A DNA stretch of 64,000 nucleotides. Source: Delphinus delphis (Eukaryota; Chordata; Mammalia; Artiodactyla; Delphinidae). Every line of letters starts with the position of its first letter. Within the stretch, counting starts at the first letter, position 1. A program made the position numbers and the translations under genes. Under the pieces are notes generated by a model that saw only the letters and a program-made list of their open reading frames with translations, did not search any database and had not been told where the DNA came from. Location of the stretch: contig NC_082697.1 in assembly GCF_949987515.2 (NCBI RefSeq), positions 19,785,730 to 19,849,729 of the forward strand, written 5' to 3'. Positions 31,600 to 41,515 of the stretch are shown one piece after another.

Positions 31600-31797
31600 C
31601 CCAGGGTTTCTCAGTTTCAGCACTATTGACATTAAGAGGGCAGATAATTCTCTGCTGCGGGGGCTAGCCTGTGCATTCCTGGCCTCCACCCACTAGGTGG
31701 CAGTAGTTGAGATAACCAAAACTATCTCTAAACTTTCCAAATGTCCTCTCAGGCAGTGGAGGGGGACAAAATTGCCCACAGTTAAGAATCACCGATC
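31600..31797 (-). mobile_element. MER20 hAT-Charlie MITE
   Basis: CAGGGTTTCTCAGTTTCAGC, ACTATTGACATTAAGAGGGC, GATAATTCTCTGCTGCGG, CTGTGCATTCCTGGCCTCCA and AAATGTCCTCTCAGGCAGTG span a full MER20 in antisense. MER20 is known as a eutherian element co-opted as regulatory DNA in the uterine lining. This copy carries a CTCF-like motif at 31690. Confidence 0.9.
31690..31705 (+). promoter_or_regulatory. CTCF-like motif within MER20
   Basis: CCACTAGGTGGCAGTA fits the degenerate CTCF consensus (CCASYAGRKGGCRSYR) at every position. From memory, the MER20 consensus here reads CCCACTAGATGCCAG in this orientation, so substitutions in this copy improved the match. Binding is not demonstrable from sequence. 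Confidence 0.45.
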
Positions 31798-32714
31798 TAA
31801 CCTTTTCTTAGGATGTCCAAGCAAGAGAGAGCTGCGTTTGAAATCCATTAAAATTAGAGGCAGATGAGGAGTTCCCAGAGGCAGCTGATAATCTGTAGTC
31901 TCACAGAGAGCCCTCTGCTCTGCATATTATTACTGGAATATTCCTGGGTGGTCAGATTCACTCTATTGAGGCTCCCTCGGCCCTCTACCCCAGCCATCAG
32001 AGAGGACCAGACTTTGAAGAGGGGGAAAAAAAAGTGTTCTCTAGGATCCAGAACGTATTTCTATGAATTAAAGGGTCAGAGTTTAAGTGGGCAATTCTGA
32101 GCGAGTCACCTGAGACGCCAAATTAGCTTTGCTTCTCTGCATATTAATTCCCCTCTGGTGTCCTGTTTAATGATTTAATGATGTTTAACTCTGAAGTTCT
32201 TCAAAGCTGAGGAATTTGTACACCCCCTAAGGCAGTTTCTACCTCCCTGGAGCTGGAAATCCTTTGGAGCACCATTCTAAGACCCCCTCCTGCAGGTCTT
32301 GCCTGTGGGGCGACCACAGGCAGAGTCTGGGCCAGCCCAGGGCTGTGGGTTAAGTCCCAGGAAGTAGGTCTGTGATTCAGAAAAAGAGTGTAGCTGAAGA
32401 GATGGAGGAGAGAGGGAAAGATGCTTAATGAGAGTCTACTGCTCCATTTCTCTGTTCTAAGAGGGACTTTAATCTTATATTCGATCATTTCTGTAATAAG
32501 GATTCATTTTATATTTAACATTTACATTTAAAGTGGCAGTATTTCTTCAGCCTCTAAAGACCTGCTATTAAATTGATGGTGGGTACTACAAATAACAGCA
32601 CCTTAGAATGGAATAAACATGGCATAAACCAAATAAATGTAAACATGTATAAAGAGACACATACAAACATGCTTTTTACATTGATAAAGATAAATGAGTT
32701 TTACATGTAAACGC
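31798..32714. other. Unique sequence with a homeodomain/POU-like patch
   Basis: No repeat or exon recognised. Near 32139-32180, GCATATTAATTCCCC and TTTAATGATTTAATGATG look like POU/homeodomain-type sites. TGCCTGTGG-GGCGA-CCACAGGCA (32300-32322) is a perfect 9-bp hairpin. Confidence 0.4.
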
Positions 32715-32825
32715 ATTTAAACATATAATATACCTGGGAGGTAGGTCCGTTTTTCTCCTTTATACAGATGAGGAAATTGAAGTTCCAGGTACTTAAGTTA
32801 TACTCCCAAGTCTCACAGTAGGTGG
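32715..32825 (-). mobile_element. MIR fragment, antisense
   Basis: TACAGATGAGGAAATTGAAG, TTCCAGGTACTTAAGTTATA and CAAGTCTCACAGTAGGTGG are the antisense MIR core. Confidence 0.8.
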
Positions 32826-33164
32826 AAAAGGGGGTGGGGGGGATTATAGTACCAGACGGTCTTTGGTCACTGCATCCCATTATTTGGGATCCATGTTTAT
32901 TCCACAACCCTCCAAACCTTAGCATGTTCCAGTCCCCAGCTACCTCATAGTATCCCTCTTCCTGCCCAAATTGGACTCTTTGTCTTCATATATGACAAGC
33001 ATCCTGTGTACCAATACACAAGCATCCTTGAGCTTCAGCATCTCCTACTCTGTGTGCGTCTTTAAAAGGTAGGTTAAGTAGCCCTGATCCAGTTGCATAA
33101 AAGACAAAATGAAATATCCCATGAAGGTCCCTGTCATGGTGCATGGCATCTAGTAAAAATAGCA
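32826..33164. other. Unique sequence, nothing recognised
   Basis: Begins with a G-rich run (AAAGGGGGTGGGGGGG). No repeat or exon recognised. Confidence 0.4.
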
Positions 33165-33405
33165 ATAACTTTATACAGCCCTTAATATGTGCCAGTCCCT
33201 ATTTTAAGTGTTTTGAGTATATTAACTGATTTTATGCTCAAAACAAACTTGTGATATAGGTATATTGCTATGTCCATTTGACAGATGAGGAAACTGAAGC
33301 AAAAAGAGGTGAAATGACTTGTCCAACGTCACAAGGCTTACAGGTGAAAGAGCTGAGATTTGACCAGACACTCTGGTCCCAGCAGCCACACTCTTACAAT
33401 TCTGC
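33165..33405 (-). mobile_element. MIR SINE, antisense, nearly full length
   Basis: TAATATGTGCCAGTCCCTAT, TTTAAGTGTTTTGAGTATAT, TGACAGATGAGGAAACTGAA, CTTGTCCAACGTCACAAGGC and GAGCTGAGATTTGACCAG match antisense MIR from tail to head. Confidence 0.9.
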
Positions 33406-33908
33406 AACTTTACTCAGTAAGTATTGTCCACCTCTATCCCCCTCTTCCCAACCTCCTACAGAATTTATCATGCTCAACAGTAATTTGACAGCTACTGTAT
33501 AATGCCTTATATTACACTTTCATGTGATTGTCTCATTTACCCAACACCTCTAAAATATTTATATTCTGACAGCAGCATGATAAGTTTTTGGAAACCATGC
33601 CTGAATCGGGCAGTAAGATGTTAGATGTAAAAGTACTAAGCTGGCACTTCAAGTGGCCTCAACAAGCCTTGGACACATGGTCACTCAGCTGTGGTCCCAG
33701 GGAGCTGTCACATCCTGGAAGGTTTTGCCTCCTCTTCCAGCCAAGTTTTCTTCCTGCCTAAATACTGGGAGTTTTTATAGCCAGAACGCAGGAGTTGACT
33801 ATCCAAGATGAATGCTGAAAAGGGAGCAGCATCAGCATGAAGCCACAAAAGTATAAAGTATACAGAGTAGAAGCAAGGAAAACAAGACCAGTGTGAGTAG
33901 AATAGAAT
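33406..33908. other. Unique sequence, nothing recognised
   Basis: No repeat family or exon recognised. The antisense open frame 33708-34043 extends into the transposon-like element at 33909 and is not called. Confidence 0.4.
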
Positions 33909-34511
33909 ATAGGTTTCCCCCACTATCCGAAAGTAAAGCATTCCTATGAGACCTCTTGTAAGCTGAAATGGCATAAGCGAAGAAGCAATTACCTCAGGAC
34001 ACATCTCGCTAACAGATGCACAAAATAAATCAAGATAAAGCACAGATGCTCAAAGACACAGTTCAAAGCCACAGAGGCTAGGTGCTGAGATGCTGAGTGT
34101 GGTTCCCAGGAAGGAATTAGGAGGTGCCTCTCTTGGTGTTTGGGGTGTGTGCTGCCTCTGTAAGGCCTCCTTGCAAAACTAATGCTGAATGCGATCTTGG
34201 CTTTTCAGCCTTTTTCATAAAAATGAAAATTCTCTTTGGATTTCTTTCAGTTAGCAAAAAGAGGTACTAATGTAGGTCTTTCATAAAAGCAAAACAAAAA
34301 AGGATTTGAAAAATAATAGATACATGTATATGTATAACTGAATCACTGTGCTGTACTCCTGAAACTAACACAACATTGTTAATCAACTATATATCCAATA
34401 TAAAATATCCAATATAAAATAAAATTAAAAACTATCCAATATAAAATAAAAATTTAAAAATAAAAGCAAAATGGCATAAAGTGAACTTTTAAAAAGTGAG
34501 AGAGACCTGTA
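33909..34511. mobile_element. Candidate DNA transposon with diverged inverted ends, split by an L1
   Basis: Left end ATAGGTTTCCCCCACTATCC, GTAAGCTGAAATGGCATAAG. Right end AAGCAAAATGGCATAAAGTG, then GAGAGAGACCTGTAT. The reverse complement of the right end (ATACAGGTCTCTCTCACTTT) resembles the left end. TA at the boundary would fit a Tc/mariner-type element. No transposase frame. An L1 fragment sits at 34295-34459. Confidence 0.45.
34283..34471 (+). mobile_element. Short L1 3-prime end with 12-bp target-site duplication
   Basis: Body 34295-34459 holds ATGTATATGTATAACTGAAT, CTCCTGAAACTAACACAACA, AATCAACTATATATCCAATA, then triplicated CCAATATAAAAT units and an A-rich tail. Flanked by ATAAAAGCAAAA at 34283-34294 and 34460-34471, exact. 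A classic severely 5-prime-truncated L1 insertion. Confidence 0.93.
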
Positions 34512-34807
34512 TGACACTATGTAAGACATTTAAATATAAGGAGGAGTTAAAAAACACCGGCCAGTCCATTCCAGTTGGGAAAGAGAACAGAATACTTATC
34601 TTTACTTAAAGGGCAACCCATGTGCATCAAGGTTTCAAAGGTTTGCCCCAGAAAGAAAACCACAGACATCGTCCCTGGATGTAAGTCATCTCTGGATGTT
34701 TCTACATTGTAGCGTGTAACTCAAATATGAGTTCCCACTTCTATTACTATTGTTGCCGCTGTTAGCCCGACTCACTGGCTAGATTGGGGAAGTTTATATA
34801 GCACGCA

Positions 34808-34920
34808 GCTATACAATAGCTAACATTTATTGCGATTTTACCATGTGCCAGGAGCTGCTCCAAGCATTTTGCACACATTAACTCTTTTACTTGCCCCTTT
34901 GACTCAGTGATGTAGCGAGT
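34808..34920 (-). mobile_element. MIR 3-prime part, antisense
   Basis: AATAGCTAACATTTATTGCG, ACCATGTGCCAGGAGCTGCT, GCACACATTAACTCTTTTAC match antisense MIR. Confidence 0.85.
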
Positions 34921-35224
34921 GTGACCAACACTGCTCTTGGACCTGGGCAAGACAGGATCGTCTCCTGGTTCCTGCACTTTGGACACTGCATTCGACAAGC
35001 ATACACACAAAAATAGCTTTGTTCAAATCTCCTGCTGGGGCTCCTTGGAGAAATGGCTGATTCTTGGACAGTGATGGAAAATATACAAGACGAGCCTGTG
35101 GTACTTTATAGTGCCGAAAAGTAAGGAAGTGCTCAAAAAAGGTTAAACGCACACACACATACATGTGCACACACACAAGGATGGGAGTATGTCTAAGGGA
35201 CACAAGAGTCAACTAAAAGGGACC
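34921..35224. other. Unique sequence with a small CA-rich tract
   Basis: CGCACACACACATACATGTG and CACACACACAAGG at 35147-35178 form an imperfect CA tract. Otherwise nothing recognised. Confidence 0.5.
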
Positions 35225-36045
35225 CTAAGGACCACAACTGGAACAATTTTAGAAAAATAATTTAAGTAGTATTCTATTATAACCAAAATATAAGATAAAT
35301 ATCCATAAGTCCAGACTGATATAAATATATGATTTAACACACAAATAAATGGAAGAGAAGAGACAAATCTCCCACACAGAAGAATTTTGCATAATTTATG
35401 TTAATAAATTCAAGGAGGTGAAGGCTGGGTGGCTCATACTGACTTCCTTCCAAAGAGCATAGTATGGAAAGGGGGTGAGGGGATGAGTAACTTTACATGG
35501 AGGAACCTGACAAACACTACCTTAGCCAGGTGACCAAGGTCAGCAACAGCAGTGATAAGTCCTTTCGATAGTGTGTAGCCTTGGTATCATGTGATGAGAA
35601 TGGTACACCACCTCTGGCATCTTCTTCCTAAAATCGATAAGCACAGTATAATCATAAAAAAAAAACAAACAGACAAATCCCAATTTTGTCTCAAAACTCA
35701 AATTTTTCTAGGCCATCAAAAACAAGGAAAATCTGAGATACTCACATGCAAAAGGACCCTAAGGAGACGTGACTCCTAAACATAATGTGATATTATATAT
35801 TCCAGGATGGGATCCTGGAAGAGAAATAGGATATTAGGGGGAAATTGAGGAAGTCTGAATAAAGTATGCATTTTAGTTAATAATAATGCACCAATATTGG
35901 GCCATTAATTGTAACAAAGATGCTAAATCAATGTAAGATGTTAAAAATAGGGCAAACTGGGTGTCTATGAATTTTCTGTATTAGCCTCACAATTTTTTCG
36001 GTTAATATAAAGCTATTCTAAAATTTAAAAAGTGTATTTAAATAA
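35225..36045 (+). mobile_element. Old L1M 3-prime UTR, sense
   Basis: ACTTTACATGGAGGAACCTG, AACACTACCTTAGCCAGGTG, ACCAAGGTCAGCAACAGCAG, ATGTGATGAGAATGGTACAC, CTAAGGAGACGTGACTCCTA, TGGGATCCTGGAAGAGAAAT and GTAAGATGTTAAAAATAGGG follow an L1M 3-prime UTR in sense order to its end. Confidence 0.8.
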
Positions 36046-37384
36046 AAATTTTAAATACCTCACAATGCTTCTGTCATGTGGGAGTCAGTGCCCTACAGAG
36101 CCACTCTCCTGAGTAACACTATTAAGATCCCAGGGAAATGTTTGTCACCGTTCTTGACCGATGGATGACCTTGACACCAAAGGACACTGTGTTTGAATGC
36201 CATGAGGTCTGAGGGTTACATTGCTGCCATCTTCAGAGATGGATGCTGCTCTGAAGTTGGGAAGGATTTGAAAGGAGAGAAAAGATAAATTAATTAGCTT
36301 GTCAGATCTTTCCTACCCACGTGAATGCTATAGATTCTTCTATACCCAAGCATCACTTCCTGGTGGTGACAAGCATGCATTTCCTTGCTTCTTTTTGTGT
36401 TCCAATTTAGAGTTCTCAAGCTGTTCACAAATCAGCACAGTATTCACAACCATCGCACAGAGCAGCTATGGAATATTTTGCGATGTTAAGCAATTTGTAT
36501 TACTCTGAAATTTGAACACACGTAAGTCTAGACCTCACATGCATGAAGCATGATACCACTTTGTTACACAAGCAACTAGATGAATGTCGAATCCCAGAGT
36601 GGTGATTTTTTTCAAATTTCTCCACAAAATTTTAATCAAATTTTTCATATATAAAAATGCAACTTTATTGAAATGTTATTAGATTATTAACATTTATTCA
36701 TTTTAATGTGTTTGCCTTTTGCTTTTTTAAATAAACTTTTTGTTTTGCCTTTTGCTTTTAATAAGTTATTTTCAATACTTTAGAATACTAATCGTTTTGA
36801 AAACATTAAAATTATTTTTATATTTTACATGTACTTTTTCACTTTTTACATTTCCAACATTGACTTTAGTTTACATTTTTGATGGATATAAAAATATGAC
36901 TATATGGAAATATATACACTCTGAATAAATTACATTTTATGTTATAATGGTTTAGGTCATTGTTGCCAATAGAACAAAAATTATGTGAAGATCTGATTAT
37001 AATAACATCATTAGTGACTTTGCTGAGAAAATTGAAAGAATAAATAAATTTTATGGAATAAATATAAAATAAACTATGAATCACATATGTCTTTAGTTTA
37101 TTACTCACCCAACATCCCAATTCCACTAACAACACACTCACACCCATGGAATAATAATTAAATACAGCCATCTTTTCTACTTTGATGTCTTTGAATTGTT
37201 TAAATATGATAGCTTTACACATTTTTATTTTGAAGGTATATGTGTCAAAGTTGAAGGATAGAAAACATTTACTTTAAGAGTTTGCAAGCTTGATGTACAG
37301 CTTTTAAATATTTAGTCATTAGTATAAAGGTCTCTGTTTGTACTCATGCCCCAGACCTGCAAATATCAGGGATCCAGACTGTAA
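36046..37384. other. Unassigned sequence, AT-rich from 36610
   Basis: 36046-36600 is unique. 36610-37250 is very AT-rich and contains a direct repeat of TTTGCCTTTTGCTTTT (near 36712 and 36752). It could be an unrecognised old L1 or simple-sequence expansion. No exon seen. Confidence 0.4.
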
Positions 37385-37525
37385 GGCCATTTTACAGACC
37401 AGAGACACAGAGGCACAGAACAGTTACAGTACTTGCCTGATTCTCCCCAGCTGGGAGCCCTGGTAGAGCTGGATCCAAATAAGGCAGAGCCCAGGCTCTT
37501 AACCACCAAGAGACTGCCTCTCATG
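37385..37525 (-). mobile_element. MIR core and head, antisense
   Basis: GGCCATTTTACAGACCAGAG, GAGGCACAGAACAGTTACAG, GCAGAGCCCAGGCTCTTAAC, CACCAAGAGACTGCCTCTC match antisense MIR with a well-kept head. Confidence 0.85.
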
Positions 37526-38049
37526 GGCCTTTGGAAGTACTTGCTCTCTGCGCCCTGATTCCAGTTAAAACATTTGCCTCCTGGAGAAGACTCTCAAGTC
37601 TTCCTTTTAAATAAGAATTCTGAGTCCAGGGAAAAACACACAGAGACTATATCCTAGGACTGGAGCAGAGGATGGGGAACCGCCTTAGCACCTCTAAATC
37701 ACAGCCTATCTCTTATCTTTACAAAGGTTAGAGTCCTATCTCAAGTAGCTCTAGAGAAAATATAAAACAACAAACAAAAGCTCTGGAGATCAACCTTGAA
37801 GTGAGAAAAAAAAATCTCTCATCGAAAGGCAAAAACATATATATTCTCTCCTTTCACTCCCCACATGAAGACCCCTTGCCACCTCCATTCTCCCAGATTC
37901 ATTTCTCCTGGCCATCGATGTGAGAGAGGAAGCAGGGAAGGACCCTGTCTCCATCCCCACCCTCTTCTGTTTCCAGTTTCTTTTCCTGACAGCACTGGCA
38001 GAAGCAATTGCTGTCACGCTGTAATTTAAAGCAAACCAGTGCAAACTTG
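37526..38049. other. Unique sequence, nothing recognised
   Basis: No repeat or exon recognised. Confidence 0.4.
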
Positions 38050-38480
38050 AACCAGCTTTAGGTAGGTGATTGATGAGTCGAACTCGATTTTTTTTCCCAC
38101 TTGCATGAGATTCTTACAAGTAGGTATTATGATCCTAACACCTCTAATATTATTCCTTAATCTACTCAACAGCAATGTTTGGCATCTAGCTTTATAATAA
38201 AAGGTATCAATTAGGATCTGTCGATGTTTTCAGCGGCAATATCTAATTATAGTCACTTGCTATAGGCTATCTTGTTAAAAAATTTGAGCAGAATGAGTAA
38301 GTATTCCTGACAAGTTCAATGCATTATTAAAGGTGTAATTACTCAGTTATTGCTCATGTAATCCTGAGTTAATTATGTGGCTTCAAAATTCATCACTTTT
38401 ATGTTTATTGAACTTTGATAAGTTCACCCATATCTGATTTATCCCAATGATCCATTCCTTTCCTTATTTCAAACTGCATC
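38050..38480. other. Repeat-free AT-rich block, candidate conserved noncoding element
   Basis: About 430 bp with no repeat signature and many homeodomain-type cores: TATCAATTAGGATC, ATCTAATTATAGTC, GTGTAATTACTCAG, GAGTTAATTATGTGG, ATTTATCCCAATG. Clusters of TAAT/ATTA cores in otherwise ordinary DNA are typical of developmental enhancers. This is composition-based inference, with no conservation data. Confidence 0.3.
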
Positions 38481-38779
38481 TTTCAGACCAATTGGTTAGA
38501 AATTGAATAGACTCTGGAACACTCTAGACCCAGAACTGACAGCAGTGGTTGTCATTGGACTGCTGATGGTGTAGACAAGTTAGGACCAACTTGTGGCAGT
38601 GGCCAGAGCTTTGCTCCTGGCACTCAAATTGAGAGAACTCAAAAGTTAAAATGCTGGTAAGTAAAGACCTTAATTCTGACTCACACAAATCTTGAGAAAA
38701 GTGCTTCTGAGCAGCTTGCAGGTAAATGCTAAGTGAGGAACGTGGAACAGAAGAAGACTCTTAGAGGCAGGCAAGGTAG

Positions 38780-38849
38780 GAATGTTCAACCTCATTTTCA
38801 AGTGTGCAAACTCAGGCTCAGACAGGCTAAGGTACAGGATTCTGCTATC
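38780..38849 (-). mobile_element. MIR core fragment, antisense
   Basis: AACCTCATTTTCAAGTGTGC, AAACTCAGGCTCAGACAGGC, TAAGGTACAGGATTCTGC is the antisense MIR core, cut off by the L1 that starts at about 38850. Confidence 0.65.
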
Positions 38850-38965
38850 AAGAGCAGAGAAGGCTCAGATCAATAAAATTAAAAATGAAAAAAGAGAAGT
38901 TACAAATGACACCACAGAAATACATAGGATCATGAGACTACCACAAGCAACTCTATGCCAATAAA

Positions 38966-40035
38966 ATGGACAACGTAGAAAAAATTGACAAATTCTTAGA
39001 AAGGTACAATCTTCCAAGACTGAACCAGGAAGAAATAGAAAATATGAACAGACCAATCACAAGTACTGAAATTGAAACTGTGATTAAAAAATTCCAACAA
39101 ACAAAAGTCCAGGACCAGATGCCTTCACAGGCAAATTCTATCAAACATTTAGAGAAAAGTTAACACCTACCCTTCTGAAACTCTTCAAAAAAAATTGCAC
39201 AGGAAGGAACACTCCCAAGCTCATTCTATGAGGCCACCATCACCCTGATACCAAAACTAGACAAAGATACCACAAAAAAATAAAATTTCAGGTCAATATC
39301 ACTGATGAACATAGATGCAAATATCCTCAACAAAATACTAGCAAACCAAACCCAGCAATACATTAAAAGGATCATACACCATGATCAAGTGGGATTTATC
39401 CCAGGAATATACACAAATTAGTCAATGTGATACACAATATTACAAACTGAAGAATAAAAACCATATGCTCATCTCAATAGATGCAGAAAAAGCTTTTGAC
39501 AAAATTCAACACCTGCTTATGATAAAAACTCTCCAGAAAGTGGGCATAGAGGGAACCTACCTCAATATAATAATAAAGGCCATATACGACAAACCCATAG
39601 CTAACATCATTCTCAACTGTGAAAAACTGAAAGCATTTCCTCTAAGACCAGGAACAAGACAAATATGTCCACTCTCACGACTTTTATTCAATGGTAAACA
39701 GAGAAGAAAAAGAAATAAAAGGAATACAAATTGGAAAAGAATAAATAAAAGAGTCACTGTTTGCAGATGACATGATACTATGCATAGAAAAACCTAAGGA
39801 TGTTACCAGAAAACTACTAGACCTCATCAGTGAATTCGGCAAAGTTGCAGGATACAAAATTAATACACAAAAATCACTTGCATTCCTGTATACTAACAAT
39901 GAAAGCTCAGAAAGAGAAATTAAGGAAACAATCCCGTTTACCTACGCATCAAAAAGAATAAAATACCTAGGAATAAACCTATCTAAGGAGAGTCCTTGTG
40001 AAATAGAGGCCTTTACACATGTGGCTGGTAAATGA
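38966..40035 (+). pseudogene. Degenerate L1 ORF2 reverse transcriptase remnant
   Basis: LINE-1 ORF2 encodes an endonuclease-reverse transcriptase used for retrotransposition. Three broken frames cover the RT domain: 38966-39163 (finger region, [15 protein letters not shown]), 39381-39770 (motif A region [13 protein letters not shown] and motif B-like [13 protein letters not shown]) and 39760-40035 in another frame, with the catalytic FADD at 39760-39771. A deletion after CTTTTATTCAATGG (about 39692) causes the frame change between motif B and FADD. Stop codons and frameshifts make it non-functional. Endonuclease and C-terminus are missing. Confidence 0.92.
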
Positions 40036-40716
40036 GGAAAATCTTCCCCAGACTGTGGGAGAACCATGCCTTTCCCACACTGTTGGTGGGAATGTAAATT
40101 GGTATAACCTTTATGGAGAACACTATGGAGTTTCCTTAAAAAACTAAATATAGAACTACCATATGATCCAGCAATCCCACTCCTGGGCATATATCTGGAG
40201 AAAACCATAATTTGAAAAGATACATGCACTCCAATGTTCATTGCAGCACTATTTACAATAGCCAAGACATGGAAGCAACTTAATTGTCCATCAATGGATG
40301 AATGGATAAAGAAGATGTGGTACATATATACAATGGAATATTATTAAGCCATAAAAAGGAATGAAATAATGCCATTTGCAGCAACATGGATGGGCCTAGA
40401 GGTTATCATACTAAGTGAAGTAAGTCAGCCAGAGAAAGACAAATACCATATGATATCACTCATATGTGGAATCTAATAAAAATGATACAAATGAACTTAT
40501 TTACAAAACAGAAACAGACTCACAGATCTCGAAATCAAACTTGTGGTTACCAAAGGGGAAACGTGGGGGGAAGTGATAAATTAGAAGACTGAGATTAACA
40601 TATACACACTACTATATATAAAATAGATAACTAATAAGGACCTACTGTATAGCACAGGGAACCTACTCAATATTCTGTAACAACCTATATGGGAAAAGAA
40701 TCTGGGAAAAAATGGA

Positions 40717-40772
40717 CATATACGTATATATGTATATGTATATATACATATATATATACACATATATATATC
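40717..40772. repeat. (TA/CATA)n microsatellite inside the L1 3-prime UTR
   Basis: TACGTATATATGTATATGTA, TATATACATATATATATACA. Expanded from the TATACATATA motif normally present in this L1 3-prime UTR. Confidence 0.95.
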
Positions 40773-40850
40773 TGATTCACTTTGCTGTACAGCAGAAAGT
40801 AACACAACATTGTAAATCAACTATACTCCGATAAAAATATTTTTTAAAAG

Positions 40851-41245
40851 TTTAAATAGATGCTGGCATGCCTCGACTTCTCTAAAGACTACATTATGAA
40901 CTTCTCAAGGGACATCTTATTAAAATTCCTGTTTTGGGATTTGCTGTTCAATTGATATATAAAGATAGATAATGATAGTGATGATGAGGTTAGATAGATA
41001 GATAGGAACTTGTTTTGTTTTGGAGAGAACGATGGGAACTTTAGAACCTCAAAAATGTTCCTTTCTTGAAATCTGGTCTTCCTGAACACAATGCTTAACT
41101 TTTCTAAGCAGCTCTGCTAATAACTCTTCATTAATTGCACCGTTATCTGTCTCCGTATTTGGGGTACCTCCATTCTGCCCATTTCAGTAACTCCAAGCAA
41201 GACTATCCCATTCCCAGACTGGAAGACAGCTCTCACATGTCCTTT
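40851..41245. other. Unique sequence with a short GATA tract
   Basis: TTAGATAGATAGATAGG at 40990-41006 is a short GATA run. Otherwise no repeat or exon recognised. Confidence 0.5.
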
Positions 41246-41515
41246 CCTTTCTCAAAACCAAATGCCTAGTGGGAAGCAGCTGCATAGCACAGGGAGATCA
41301 GCTTGGTGCTTTGTGACCACCTAGAGAGGTGGGATAGGGAAGGTGGGAGGGAGACGCAAGAGGGAGGAGATATGGGGACATATGTATACGTATAGTTGAT
41401 TCACTTTGTTATAAAGCAGAAACTAACACACCATTGTCAAGCAATTATACTACAATAAAGATGTGAAAAAAAGCAAAAAACAAAAAAACAAATGCCTTTC
41501 TCAAAACCAAATGCC
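41246..41515 (+). mobile_element. Young L1 3-prime end with perfect 21-bp target-site duplication
   Basis: Body 41267-41494: GGAAGCAGCTGCATAGCACA, GGGAGATCAGCTTGGTGCTT, GTGACCACCTAGAGAGGTGG, TTGTTATAAAGCAGAAACTA, CAATTATACTACAATAAAGA and an A-rich tail. The flanks at 41246-41266 and 41495-41515 are identical over 21 bp (starting CCTTTCTCAAAACC, ending CAAATGCC). The intact duplication indicates a relatively recent insertion. Confidence 0.96.

Larger units (their letters stand above)
38850..40850 (+). mobile_element. LINE-1 fragment: partial ORF2 and 3-prime UTR, internally deleted
   Basis: Covers part of ORF2 (from upstream of the RT domain) and the 3-prime UTR. About 1.2 kb aligns collinearly with the RT region. 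An abrupt junction near 40010-40070 joins RT sequence to CACACTGTTGGTGGGAATG, far downstream in ORF2, with about 55 bases of unexplained filler. The 3-prime part runs through ATCCAGCAATCCCACTCCTG, AATGGATAAAGAAGATGTGG and ACCTACTGTATAGCACAGGG to TATACTCCGATAAAAAT. Truncated at 5-prime, no promoter. Confidence 0.95.

Noticed and set aside
38966..40035. Functional reverse transcriptase
   Set aside because: The FADD box is in a different frame from motifs A and B, there are internal deletions, and the endonuclease and C-terminus are missing.
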